In this document: positions 56,055 through 64,000 of the stretch, one piece after another
Layout: each line of letters begins with the position of its first letter
Position numbering within the stretch: position 1 is the first letter of the stretch
Source of the DNA: Flavobacterium sp. KS-LB2
GTDB taxonomy: Bacteria > Bacteroidota > Bacteroidia > Flavobacteriales > Flavobacteriaceae
DNA length: 64,000 nucleotides
Reading direction: 5' to 3'
NCBI RefSeq assembly: GCF_036895565.1
Contig: NZ_CP145904.1
Coordinates: forward strand, 682,001 to 746,000
The notes under the pieces: model-generated
What the model saw: the letters and a program-made list of their open reading frames with translations, nothing else
What the model was told of the DNA's origin: nothing
Databases searched by the model: none
Translations under genes and position numbers: made by a program

Positions 56055-56352
56055 AATAGTTTAAAAAAGCCTAGCTTGCTATTCAAGAGAGTATTGTGTT
56101 TTTGAGATGTTAAAATTAAAATAATAACGACCAATCAATTAAGTATTTTAGATTCTAAGAAGTTTAGTGTATTTATGGGTTATACTAAACCTTTGACCAA
56201 GATTATGTAAGAACAAAATACAAAAAATAGTTTTAAAAAAAACTGAAAATGGGAGCGAAAAATCTTTTTCTGCCCAGCAGAGTTGCAAAGTGAAAAGGTA
56301 CTAAACAAATTAATTTATAAATACAAAATTAGAAAATTTAGCTAGGTTCCTC
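56055..56352 (+). other. Long leader or decayed sequence before the frameshifted lipoprotein
   Basis: About 300 bases containing only short open stretches. It may be an untranslated leader or remains of an earlier gene; no motif was recognised. Confidence 0.4.
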
Positions 56353-58159
56353 ATGATAACATTATTTTTTATTTTCACTAGCTGTGAAAAAGACCTTTAC
56401 GAAGATGCATTAAGTCAAAATAAGAAAGACTTTAAATTTAAAACTATTCGTTTCGATGAATTAAAAAAAACAGCATCCTAAAACTGTAAAAGCAATTGCA
56501 GAGATTCAACCTAGTCTAAATTCAAACACTCAAGCTAGAGTTAAAGATTTGTATGGTTTTATTGTAGATACTACTAATATAATTTATCTGGAAAAAGAAG
56601 ATGGTTTTAAATCGTACACATTTAAAATTGGACAAGAGAAAGGATTGAATTATTTTAAAAACATTATTGTTAGTAACTATCCTGATGGGAGCCAAGAAAT
56701 AGTAATGGTAAAATTTAATCTAAACAAAAGTTTAGAAAAAGTAAAATTAGAAAAATCTTTTAAACAATCACTAACAAGCTCTGAAGTATCAAAATATAGT
56801 AATACAAATAGAACATTTGATTCTTATTCCTGTATTGAAGTCGGTTATTATACTACTGTAGATAAATGTGAAGGTGAATTAGTAACTCCGGGCGATAGAC
56901 CTGATTGTTTTAACTCTGATGGAACTAAAGCTACAAAAGAAGTTTTTGTTTTACTTGCGAGTGGATGCGGTACTACTGGAGGTGGAGGTGGGGATACTGG
57001 TGCCGGTAATCCTCCATCTGGTGGCGATCCTTCATCTGGTGGTGGTAACACTGATTATTCAGGAATATTTATTCCTAATCCTTATGAAGGAGATGCAGAT
57101 CTTAATAATCCAGATTTTGTGTTTGCAACACAAGTATGGTATTTTATAAGCACAATAACGGACAATAATTATAGCGTAAAACAGATAGTCGAAGAAAATG
57201 CTTGGATTTACCCAAATATTGTTCAGTTTATGAAAGTTAATGGTGGTTTAACTCAAGCGAATAAAGACGCTACTACTTTTGCTTTAAATAATATAATTTC
57301 AATTTTTAATCTTTATCCTACTTATTGGACTGTTACAGATATTGACCTGCTTCATTATAATGCATTTCATTTTTTATTGCAAAATCCTAACGATCAAGCA
57401 CAGAGTTTTATTCAATATTTGGCTGATAATTCTAACTCTTTAGGAGAAATAGATTTTGCCTATAGAGTAATTGTTGACAAATCTCTTAAAGATAATCCGT
57501 GTTTAAATGGCGTATACACTAAACTTGGAAAAGCTCCCATTTTTCAAAGTTATTTGAAAAAGTTTGATCGAAATTTCTCCGTGGCTAATTTGAATTTAAG
57601 CGTAGGTGTAGATCCAAATTATCCTAATGCAAGTGCTGTAACTTATGAACCTATAAACTCTGTAATAGAAATTAAATTTAATCCTAATTTTTTAAATTCT
57701 CCACCCTTAAATATTGCAAGAACTTTTTTTCATGAAATACTTCATGCTGAAATGTATAGAAAGCTGTTGTCTCTTTCTCCTGGAGGAAATATTACTTGGT
57801 CTGCGAGTTTTATCGAAAGTATAAAAGATGATTATCCTGGGATTACAGATTACTACACACGATATTTATATAATGTTCCTGCTGGACAATCTCCTTCGAA
57901 TGCACAACACGAGTTGATGGCACAACATTCCAGAGACATAATTATTAAAGTTTTAAAGCAATATGACAATACACAAACTGAAGAAGTTTACAATGCACTA
58001 GCTTGGATTGGGCTTATGGGTACAGGTAATATTAATAATACAACCGGCTTGCCACCACAACCAACAGTCGCTTGGGGAAATGTTGCTCCTGCAATGCGAT
58101 TACAAATTTTAGCAACTTTTTATAATTTTTATAACACAAATCCACCATGTCAACAATAA
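56353..58159 (+). pseudogene. Frameshifted modular lipoprotein with zinc-peptidase-like domain
   Basis: The ATG at 56353 opens MITLFFIFTSCEKDLYED, a short lipoprotein signal (Cys11). The frame stops at 56479. Dropping one A from the A8 tract at 56463-56470 joins it to the long downstream frame (DELKK to QHPKTVKAIAEI...). A separate 536-codon frame runs from a TTG at 56549 to 58159. Modules (downstream numbering): N-terminal beta-rich part about 1-115; a Cys-containing link (YSCIEVGYYTTVDKCEG); a Gly/Pro/Ser linker about 147-170; then a helical domain of about 365 residues with HEILHAE (His395, Glu396, His399) and HELMAQH, a likely zinc-peptidase site. Family not named by me. The frameshift may be a mutation, phase variation or a base-calling error. 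Confidence 0.7.
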
Positions 58160-58599
58160 TAAAAAAAATAATTTTAACTTTATTTATTAGTTCTTTCTAT
58201 TTGTCGTTTGCACAAGAAAAAAAAGAAAGAACTTTCATGACAATTTATATAGATTTAAAGGATGAGTCATTAGAAAGTTATAACATAAATAAAGATAGTT
58301 GTAATGTTCATTTCAGTATTTATATTGAAAAATATGAATCTAAAAAAGAAAGAGATAAAGCAATTCAAAAATATAAAAATCGCATAGGAGATCCTGACAG
58401 TGTTGGACTTCCTTCATTTTCTTTTGCTTTTTACGCTTTTAACCAAAAACCAGAAAGGATAAAATCCCTTGATGGAATTAAATATATAACAATCAAAGAA
58501 TTCAGGAAAAATAATTATAAAACAACCTCTCCAACCTATATTGTTCATAAATTAAAAGATGGCACTTATTTAAGATGGAAAACATATACCATGGAATGA
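58147..58599 (+). CDS. Small exported partner protein, overlapping the peptidase-like lipoprotein gene
   Basis: A 150-residue protein not recognised. Signal peptide MSTIIKKIILTLFISSFYLSFAQ, then a mature part EKKERTFMTIYIDLKDESLESYNINKDSCNVHFSIYIEKYESKKERDKAIQKYKN, mixed alpha/beta with one Cys. Its start codon lies 13 bases inside the 3' end of the preceding gene, which points to translational coupling and a shared task. Being exported with a lipoprotein that looks like a modular effector, it could be a periplasmic inhibitor or a processing partner (inference). Confidence 0.8.
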   Translation: MSTIIKKIILTLFISSFYLSFAQEKKERTFMTIYIDLKDESLESYNINKDSCNVHFSIYIEKYESKKERDKAIQKYKNRIGDPDSVGLPSFSFAFYAFNQKPERIKSLDGIKYITIKEFRKNNYKTTSPTYIVHKLKDGTYLRWKTYTME

Positions 58600-58770
58600 A
58601 ATTAACTAAAATGGGATTGAATTGGTTTTTAAGGATATAGTTGATGAGGTCACAACTGGATTGCAATTAAACCCTATTGTAGCATGGAAAAATAGCTCCT
58701 AAAAAATAGATAAAAATGATAAGTTGCTAAAAAAGCAGTAATTTGTGGGCTCATATTTTTAAGTATGTTT

Positions 58771-58778
58771 TAAATTTG
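58771..58778 (+). promoter_or_regulatory. -7 element TAAATTTG of fabH
   Basis: Matches TAnnTTTG, 29 bases before the start codon. A TTTG at 58742-58745 is 25 bases upstream. Confidence 0.55.
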
Positions 58779-58807
58779 CAACTTTATTTTAATAAAATAA
58801 CAATAGT

Positions 58808-59815
58808 ATGTATCATTCAAAAATAGCAGGATTAGGGTATTATGTTCCCGAAAACGTGGTAACTAATGACGATTTATCAAAAATTATTGACACCAATGAC
58901 GAATGGATTCAGGAACGAACAGGAATTCAGGAACGAAGACACATTATAAAAGGAGAAGATACAACGACTTCTATGGGCGTGAAAGCAGCTAAAATTGCGA
59001 TTGAACGTTCCGGAGTTGCTGCAGCCGATATTGATTTTGTGGTTTTTGCCACATTAAGTCCAGATTTTTATTTCCCTGGCCCAGGAGTTTTAGTACAACG
59101 TGATTTAGGTTTAAGAACCGTAGGAGCATTAGATGTAAGGAATCAATGTTCTGGATTTATTTATGCTTTATCTGTTGCGGACCAGTATATTAAGACTGGA
59201 ATGTACAAGAACATATTAGTGATTGGATCTGAGGTTCATTCCACTGGATTGGATATGACAACTCGTGGACGTGGTGTTTCGGTCATTTTTGGAGATGGAG
59301 CTGGAGCCGCTGTTTTGAGTAGAGAAGAAGATTTGAGCAAAGGTATTTTATCCACACATTTACATTCTGAAGGGCAACATGCCGAAGAATTAATTGTAAA
59401 AGCTCCAGGAATGGGAGGCCGTTGGGTAACGGATATTTTGGCAGATAATGATCCGGATGATGAAAGTTATTTTCCATACATGAACGGGCAATTTGTATTT
59501 AAAAATGCAGTAGTTCGTTTCAGCGAAGTAATTAATGAAGGATTACAAGCTAATAATTTACAGGTTTCGGATATTGATATGTTAATTCCGCATCAGGCAA
59601 ATTTGAGAATTTCTCAGTTTATCCAAAAGAAATTCAACTTGACAGACGATCAAGTGTATAATAATATTCAGAAATACGGAAATACTACTGCAGCTTCTAT
59701 TCCAATTGCTTTAACTGAAGCTTGGGAAAAAGGAAAAATAAAATCAGGTGATACGGTTGTTTTGGCCGCATTTGGAAGTGGTTTTACTTGGGGAAGTGCT
59801 ATTATTAAATGGTAG
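58808..59815 (+). CDS. fabH: 3-oxoacyl-[acyl-carrier-protein] synthase III (FabH type)
   Basis: Condenses acyl-CoA with malonyl-ACP to start fatty-acid synthesis. 335 residues, thiolase fold. Catalytic triad Cys114 (RNQCSGFIYAL), His262 (LIPHQANLR) and Asn292 (YGNTTAASIP). N-terminal KIAGLGYYVPENVVTNDDLSKIIDTNDEWIQERTGI is the family signature. The gene is alone, not beside plsX, rpmF or fabD, so it may be a second FabH-like enzyme with its own acyl preference. Bacteroidota make iso-branched fatty acids, so a branched primer is plausible (inference). Confidence 0.92.
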   Translation: MYHSKIAGLGYYVPENVVTNDDLSKIIDTNDEWIQERTGIQERRHIIKGEDTTTSMGVKAAKIAIERSGVAAADIDFVVFATLSPDFYFPGPGVLVQRDLGLRTVGALDVRNQCSGFIYALSVADQYIKTGMYKNILVIGSEVHSTGLDMTTRGRGVSVIFGDGAGAAVLSREEDLSKGILSTHLHSEGQHAEELIVKAPGMGGRWVTDILADNDPDDESYFPYMNGQFVFKNAVVRFSEVINEGLQANNLQVSDIDMLIPHQANLRISQFIQKKFNLTDDQVYNNIQKYGNTTAASIPIALTEAWEKGKIKSGDTVVLAAFGSGFTWGSAIIKW

Positions 59816-59865
59816 ACTAAAAAATATTTAGTTGTTAAAAACAATTGTTCTCAAATAGATTTAGG

Positions 59866-59897
59866 AAGCCTGTGCAAATTATTGTGCAGGCTTTTTT
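59866..59897 (+). terminator. Terminator of fabH
   Basis: Twelve-bp stem with two G-U pairs, aagcctgtgcaa (59866-59877) with ttgtgcaggctt (59882-59893), four-base loop, then a T run. Confidence 0.85.
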
Positions 59898-59947
59898 ATT
59901 TGCAGATGAAACATTATATTTAGCATTCAAATTGTAATGCAATCAAA

Positions 59948-60943
59948 ATGACAAACCGTAGAAATTTTTTAAGAACAGCAGCTATTGCCTCTGCAGCTGT
60001 GGCATTAAATTCATTTAAAGGGAAACCAGAAGAAGAAAATGATTTTTCATCAAAAAAAGGGAGTAAACCCATTGTACTTTCTACATGGAATTTTGGAATA
60101 CAAGCCAATGCAGCCGCTTGGGAAATTTTAAAAAATAATGGAAGAGCCCTAGACGCAGTAGAAGCAGGAGTTAAAGTTCCTGAAGGTGATCCAAAAGAAC
60201 GAAGTGTAGGCTATGGCGGAAGACCAGATCGAGATGGGCGAGTTACACTTGATGCTTGTATTATGGATGAAAATGCAAATATTGGATCAGTGGCCTGTTT
60301 AGAATTTATAAAACATCCAATTACTGTGGCTCGTGCTGTGATGGAAAAAACGCCACATGTCATGTTGGTTGGTGATGGTGCTTTACAGTTTGCCTTATCT
60401 CAAGGTTTTGTAAAAGAAAATTTGTTATTGGAAGAATCTGAAAAAGAATGGAAAGAATGGTTGAAAACCAGTCAATACAAGCCTATTGCTAATATCGAGA
60501 ATCACGACACTATTGGAATGATTGCGCTTGATGCAAACGGCGATTTATCTGGAGCATGCACTACTAGTGGTATGGCTTTCAAAATGCACGGGCGTTTGGG
60601 CGATTCGCCTATAATTGGCGCCGGTTTGTATGTTGATAATGAAATTGGGGCCGCCACAGCTACCGGTCACGGGGAAGAAGTGATTCGGATTTCCGGTTGT
60701 CACTTGGTTGTCGAATTGATGCGCCAAGGTAAATCACCACAGAAAGCTTGTGAGGAAGCAGTGGCAAGAATCATAAATTTGACCCGAAAAAGAAATAAAA
60801 ATCTAAAAGATATCCAAGTTGGTTTTATTGCCTTAAATAAAAAAGGGGAATACGGCTCGTATTGCATTCAAGGAGGTTTTAATTACGCAGTTCATGATGC
60901 AACGGGAAACCGATTAATTGATGCGGAATATTTTTTACGTTAG
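59948..60943 (+). CDS. Tat-exported N4-(beta-N-acetylglucosaminyl)-L-asparaginase (glycosylasparaginase)
   Basis: Ntn-hydrolase of 331 residues that cuts the GlcNAc-Asn bond of N-glycans, like the well-studied enzyme of Elizabethkingia meningoseptica. The N-terminus MTNRRNFLRTAAIASAAVA has the twin-arginine motif RRNFL, so export is probably by Tat in folded form. Autoproteolysis is expected between Asp187 and the nucleophile Thr188 in HDTIGMIALD. Also seen are the substrate region GDLSGACTTSGMAFKMHGRLGDSP and GAATATGHGEEVIR. Its stop codon abuts the cutC start. No other N-glycan gene is in the window. Confidence 0.93.
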   Translation: MTNRRNFLRTAAIASAAVALNSFKGKPEEENDFSSKKGSKPIVLSTWNFGIQANAAAWEILKNNGRALDAVEAGVKVPEGDPKERSVGYGGRPDRDGRVTLDACIMDENANIGSVACLEFIKHPITVARAVMEKTPHVMLVGDGALQFALSQGFVKENLLLEESEKEWKEWLKTSQYKPIANIENHDTIGMIALDANGDLSGACTTSGMAFKMHGRLGDSPIIGAGLYVDNEIGAATATGHGEEVIRISGCHLVVELMRQGKSPQKACEEAVARIINLTRKRNKNLKDIQVGFIALNKKGEYGSYCIQGGFNYAVHDATGNRLIDAEYFLR

Positions 60944-61624
60944 ATGAAAAAAGGGAGACTAGAAATTGCCTGCTTTAATTTGGAATCGGCTATTCTTGCA
61001 CAAGAAAATGGTGCCGATAGAATTGAATTTTGTGCCAATATAAACGAAGGCGGAACAACGCCGGATTTTGAACTTACGAAAACTGTTCGTGATAAAGTCA
61101 CCGTCGATTTGAATGTAATGATTCGGCCTCGAGGCGGTAATTTTGTTTACTCTGATGTAGAGTTCGAGCAAATGAAATCAGAAATTATAGCATTCAAAAA
61201 ACTAAAAGTAGATGGCTTTGTTTTTGGAATTTTAAAGGAAGACGGTAGTCTTAATGAAGGACAAAACAAGTTGTTAGTTGGGCTAGCAAAGCCTTTTCCG
61301 TGCACGTTTCATCGTGCTTTTGATAGCATAAAAAATAAGTTTGATGCACTTGAGTCTCTAATCGAATGTGGTTTTAAAACTATTTTGACTTCTGGTGAAA
61401 AAACAAATGTAGTCGAAGGTATTGAGGTGTTGGCAACAGTAGTAGAAAAGGCAAACAACCGAATTACCATTATGCCTGGCGGTGGTTTGCGTTCCACAAA
61501 TATTGGATTAGTAAAAGAAAAAACGAAGGCTATTTTTTTCCATTCGTCGGCAATTGTTGATCAAGGTGAAACTGCAAATGATAGTGAAATTAGAGCATTA
61601 AAAGCCAATTTAGAACAATCATAA
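60944..61624 (+). CDS. cutC: CutC family protein
   Basis: TIM-barrel protein of 226 residues in the CutC family, originally linked to copper tolerance, though its direct role is disputed. Sequence LEIACFNLESAILAQENGADRIEFCANINEGGTTPDFEL, MIRPRGGNFVYSD, PCTFHRAFDSIKN, TILTSGEKTNVVEGI and IMPGGGLRSTNI follow the family throughout. The ATG comes directly after the TAG of the glycosylasparaginase gene, so the two are translationally linked. That pairing suggests a hydrolase or binding role in sugar or glycan breakdown rather than copper (inference). Confidence 0.93.
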   Translation: MKKGRLEIACFNLESAILAQENGADRIEFCANINEGGTTPDFELTKTVRDKVTVDLNVMIRPRGGNFVYSDVEFEQMKSEIIAFKKLKVDGFVFGILKEDGSLNEGQNKLLVGLAKPFPCTFHRAFDSIKNKFDALESLIECGFKTILTSGEKTNVVEGIEVLATVVEKANNRITIMPGGGLRSTNIGLVKEKTKAIFFHSSAIVDQGETANDSEIRALKANLEQS

Positions 61625-61637
61625 CTTTTAAAATCAA

Positions 61638-61668
61638 AAAACCCGGAGTTGGCATACTCCGGGTTTTC
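61638..61668. terminator. Bidirectional terminator
   Basis: Twelve-bp stem aaaacccggagt (61638-61649) with actccgggtttt (61656-61667), loop tggcat. It lies between cutC (+) and the TonB-dependent receptor gene (-). Confidence 0.9.
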
Positions 61669-61711
61669 CTTACTACAAAAATACTTAACTAATTTTCAAT
61701 ATAATTCTGTT

Positions 61712-64000
61712 TTAAAATATTCCACCACCACCTTTATTAGTGTCATTATCTCTTTGTTTGCGCTGTAGACTTTTGCTTTTCCCCGCTCCAAACATATAGT
61801 TGAAACCCACATAAACGGATTGGCTTTCCCATGTAAATTGTCCTCGAAGTGGGTACGGATTTTCACCATCAAAACCAGCTTTCATCGTATTAAAAATATC
61901 GTTGAAACGAACACTTAGTGTTGCCTTATCTTTTAGAAATGAATAACGTCCACCTGCATCTATTTTATACATTTCTTTTCCGTTAAATTGTATGCCGTCA
62001 ACACCAGATCTGTAGAATCCAAATAGAAGGAAACGAAGGTTTTTGGTGGTTTTAAAATTACTATTGAAACGAGCATTAAAGGCTTCAGCATTCACTTCTT
62101 TGGTTACCAAATCAAAAGTGTTATTGGATGTGTTTTGTACGGAAATTAATCCTTTCTGTTTGATGCTAGAAAAATCTATCGCAGGTTGAATGTCCCACCA
62201 TTTTGTTATTTTATAGTTAGATGATAGTTCAAAACCAAAAGAGGTATTGGTATCAAAATTATCAAAACTCAGAATTTGGTTCTCTTGATTTTGAGGATCA
62301 GGATAGATAATTCTATTGATTTCATTGTTTATTGCTCTTACAAAAACGCCTGTAGTAATCGTTCCTTTTGGGATCGTTTTGGTATAGTTCAGTTCTAATG
62401 AATTTGTAAATTGTGGCTCTAATTCTGGGTTTCCTATTGAGGTTACTCTTGGAGTACTAAATTCACGGATGGGTTTTGTTTGTTCCAGTCCTGGACGGTC
62501 TACACGACGACTATAGCTCATTTGAAATTGGTTTTTTTCATTTGGAGAAAAAGTCATAGAGGCTGATGGATAGAAAGTAATATAATCATCTTTAAATGCA
62601 GAAGCGCCATTAAGTTTTGCACGGACATTGTAGCTTTCAAAACGACCGCCTAGCTGATATCCTATTTTTTCGAACTTTTGTCCAAAAGTAGCGTAAGCTG
62701 AAAGGATGTCTAAATCATACGTGTAATCAGAGTTCGATAAAGAACTATTGTTGGTGTCGTAGTTGTTGTCTGTTCGAATCATTCTCGTCTCAGCGCCAAG
62801 TTCTAATTTCGATTTCTCACTCAGTGGATTTACATAATCTAAATTAATGGTTGAATTTTGCCTTTTGTCAATAAGACGATCCATATAACCACTATTTGTC
62901 ATGTTGGGATTGTTGAAAAGGGTCTGGAAGTTTCCGTTTTGTTTTTCAGAATAAATACTGTGATTTAGTTCTAAATCTACTGTTTCGCCTTCCTTTTTAG
63001 TCAAATGTTTGAATGCTAAATTGTAAGTTCCATCAATGTTATCCGATAAATAATTTGATTTTTGTACTAAATTATCTATCGTATTTACGTTCATAATGCT
63101 AACATCTACATTACCATCTCCCAATACTTTGTTTTGATTAGTGTAGACTGAAAGTGTATTTTTATCATTGATAAAATAGTCCATCCCAAATTTCAATAAG
63201 TGTGATTTGTCGTTGTTTTTAATATCAAACACTTGTTGGGAGTTGTCATCTAGTCTCGAAATGATACCTTCGTTGAATTTTTTTCCAAAATTATTGCCAT
63301 ACGTAGCAAAAAAGTTGACTTTCCCTGTACGGTAGTTCATATTCGTGGAGTTACTAATCTTTGGTGTTTTTGCAAAAGTTAGTCCAGTATTAATACTCGC
63401 ATTAAACCCATCGGAAGCGTTTTTATGCAAGACAATATTAATTATTCCTGACATTCCTTCTGGATTGTATTTTGCACTTGGATTGGTAATTAATTCGATT
63501 TTTTTGATAGAAGCCGAAGGAATTTGCTTTAACAATTGCGAAGCTTCAATGTTGCTTGGACGACCATCTATTAAAACACGCACGTTTTCGTTACCACGCA
63601 ACGATAATTTTCCGTCCTGATCTACGTTTACTGATGGGATGTTGTTCATGATTTCTGAGGCAGTTGCACCAGCAGAAATAAGATCTTTCCCAACGTTAAT
63701 CACTTTACGATCAATTTTTTGTTCGATGGAGGACTTCTCGCTTACAATTTCAACTCCCTTTAGTTGAATAGCATCTTCTTCAAGTGCTATTGTATTCAAG
63801 TTGATGTTGTTGTTTTCAGTTAATTTAGCGCTTTGAGAAATTGTTTTGTATCCAATGAATTGAATTTCGACAGTGTAATCCTTTACAGCTAAATTTTTTA
63901 TTTGAAAAGTCCCTTTGTCTGAGGTGATACCACCAGTTACTACCTTATTGTTTTCCTTTACTACAATATTTACATATGGTAAGGGATCGTTAGTCTTTTT
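61712..64000 (-). CDS. TonB-dependent receptor, outer membrane beta-barrel family (5' end outside window)
   Basis: Outer-membrane receptor running off the right edge. The in-frame sequence up to position 64000 reads a carboxypeptidase-regulatory-like domain (DPLPYVNIVVKENNK, GGITSDKGTFQIKNL, YTVEIQFIGYKTIS). Then comes the plug (GATASEIMNNIPSVNVDQDGKLSLRGNENVRVLIDGRPSN, IKKIELITNPSAKYNPEGMSGIINIVL), then a barrel with no SusC features, ending in a Lys/Arg/Asp-rich tail and GGGGIF. At least 763 residues; the signal peptide is missing. This type stands without a SusD partner. Ligand unknown. Confidence 0.93.
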   Translation of the reverse strand, partial: KKTNDPLPYVNIVVKENNKVVTGGITSDKGTFQIKNLAVKDYTVEIQFIGYKTISQSAKLTENNNINLNTIALEEDAIQLKGVEIVSEKSSIEQKIDRKVINVGKDLISAGATASEIMNNIPSVNVDQDGKLSLRGNENVRVLIDGRPSNIEASQLLKQIPSASIKKIELITNPSAKYNPEGMSGIINIVLHKNASDGFNASINTGLTFAKTPKISNSTNMNYRTGKVNFFATYGNNFGKKFNEGIISRLDDNSQQVFDIKNNDKSHLLKFGMDYFINDKNTLSVYTNQNKVLGDGNVDVSIMNVNTIDNLVQKSNYLSDNIDGTYNLAFKHLTKKEGETVDLELNHSIYSEKQNGNFQTLFNNPNMTNSGYMDRLIDKRQNSTINLDYVNPLSEKSKLELGAETRMIRTDNNYDTNNSSLSNSDYTYDLDILSAYATFGQKFEKIGYQLGGRFESYNVRAKLNGASAFKDDYITFYPSASMTFSPNEKNQFQMSYSRRVDRPGLEQTKPIREFSTPRVTSIGNPELEPQFTNSLELNYTKTIPKGTITTGVFVRAINNEINRIIYPDPQNQENQILSFDNFDTNTSFGFELSSNYKITKWWDIQPAIDFSSIKQKGLISVQNTSNNTFDLVTKEVNAEAFNARFNSNFKTTKNLRFLLFGFYRSGVDGIQFNGKEMYKIDAGGRYSFLKDKATLSVRFNDIFNTMKAGFDGENPYPLRGQFTWESQSVYVGFNYMFGAGKSKSLQRKQRDNDTNKGGGGIF

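Overview
The window comes from the chromosome of a Bacteroidota bacterium, almost certainly a Flavobacterium or close Flavobacteriaceae relative. The evidence is AT-rich DNA, SusC/SusD outer-membrane pairs, a type IX secretion (T9SS) C-terminal sorting domain, DUF2851 and PspC family genes, promoters of the form TTTG-N17-19-TAnnTTTG, and an almost complete lack of Shine-Dalgarno sequences except before rpsU. No phage, insertion sequence or CRISPR array was seen. Mobile-like DNA is limited to three diverged copies of a dispersed palindromic repeat.

Layout. 1-7.5 kb: a T9SS-secreted subtilisin (5' end outside the window), then a SusC-SusD-lipoprotein operon; together they look like a protein or peptide capture locus. 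8-18 kb: housekeeping and metabolism, comprising a putative porin, a CBS-domain cysteine/cystathionine synthase, a DnaQ-type exonuclease, DUF2851, PspC, an APC amino-acid permease (minus strand), an HhH protein and an acyl-CoA dehydrogenase. 18-34 kb: the gene-expression core, rpsU, xerC, hpf, tRNA-Thr/Tyr/Thr, tuf, tRNA-Trp, secE, nusG, rplK-rplA-rplJ-rplL, rpoB, rpoC and a DUF3467 gene, with several internal hairpins that may set the ribosomal protein:RNA polymerase ratio. 34-40 kb: a small exported protein, prfC and a lipoprotein alpha-amylase of archaeal (Thermococcus/Pyrococcus) type on the minus strand, a SurA-like periplasmic PPIase and a MoxR ATPase. 41-46.5 kb: two different aconitases side by side (AcnB and a mitochondrial-type enzyme). 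47-55.8 kb: a LysM/NlpC-P60 cell-wall hydrolase, a VOC protein and GT9 glycosyltransferase (minus), a CDGSH Fe-S protein, HtpG (minus), a lipocalin-like plus OmpA lipoprotein operon, and an orphan ABC ATPase. 55.8-58.7 kb: an accessory island with a decayed fragment, a frameshifted modular lipoprotein carrying HEILH, and an overlapping small exported protein. 58.8-64 kb: FabH, a Tat-exported glycosylasparaginase abutting CutC, and a TonB-dependent receptor (minus) running off the window.

The best candidate for an undescribed system is the 56.35-58.60 kb pair. It joins a lipoprotein N-terminal module, a Gly/Pro/Ser linker and a zinc-peptidase-like C-terminal domain, with a translationally overlapping small exported protein behind it. 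This resembles a surface polymorphic effector and its partner, although the lipoprotein frame is interrupted at an A8 tract. Other points of note are the rpsU Shine-Dalgarno, promoters interlocked with terminator hairpins at xerC and at the tRNA-tuf operon, and the structured rpoB-rpoC spacer.

Functions were assigned from family motifs recalled from knowledge; no database search was run.
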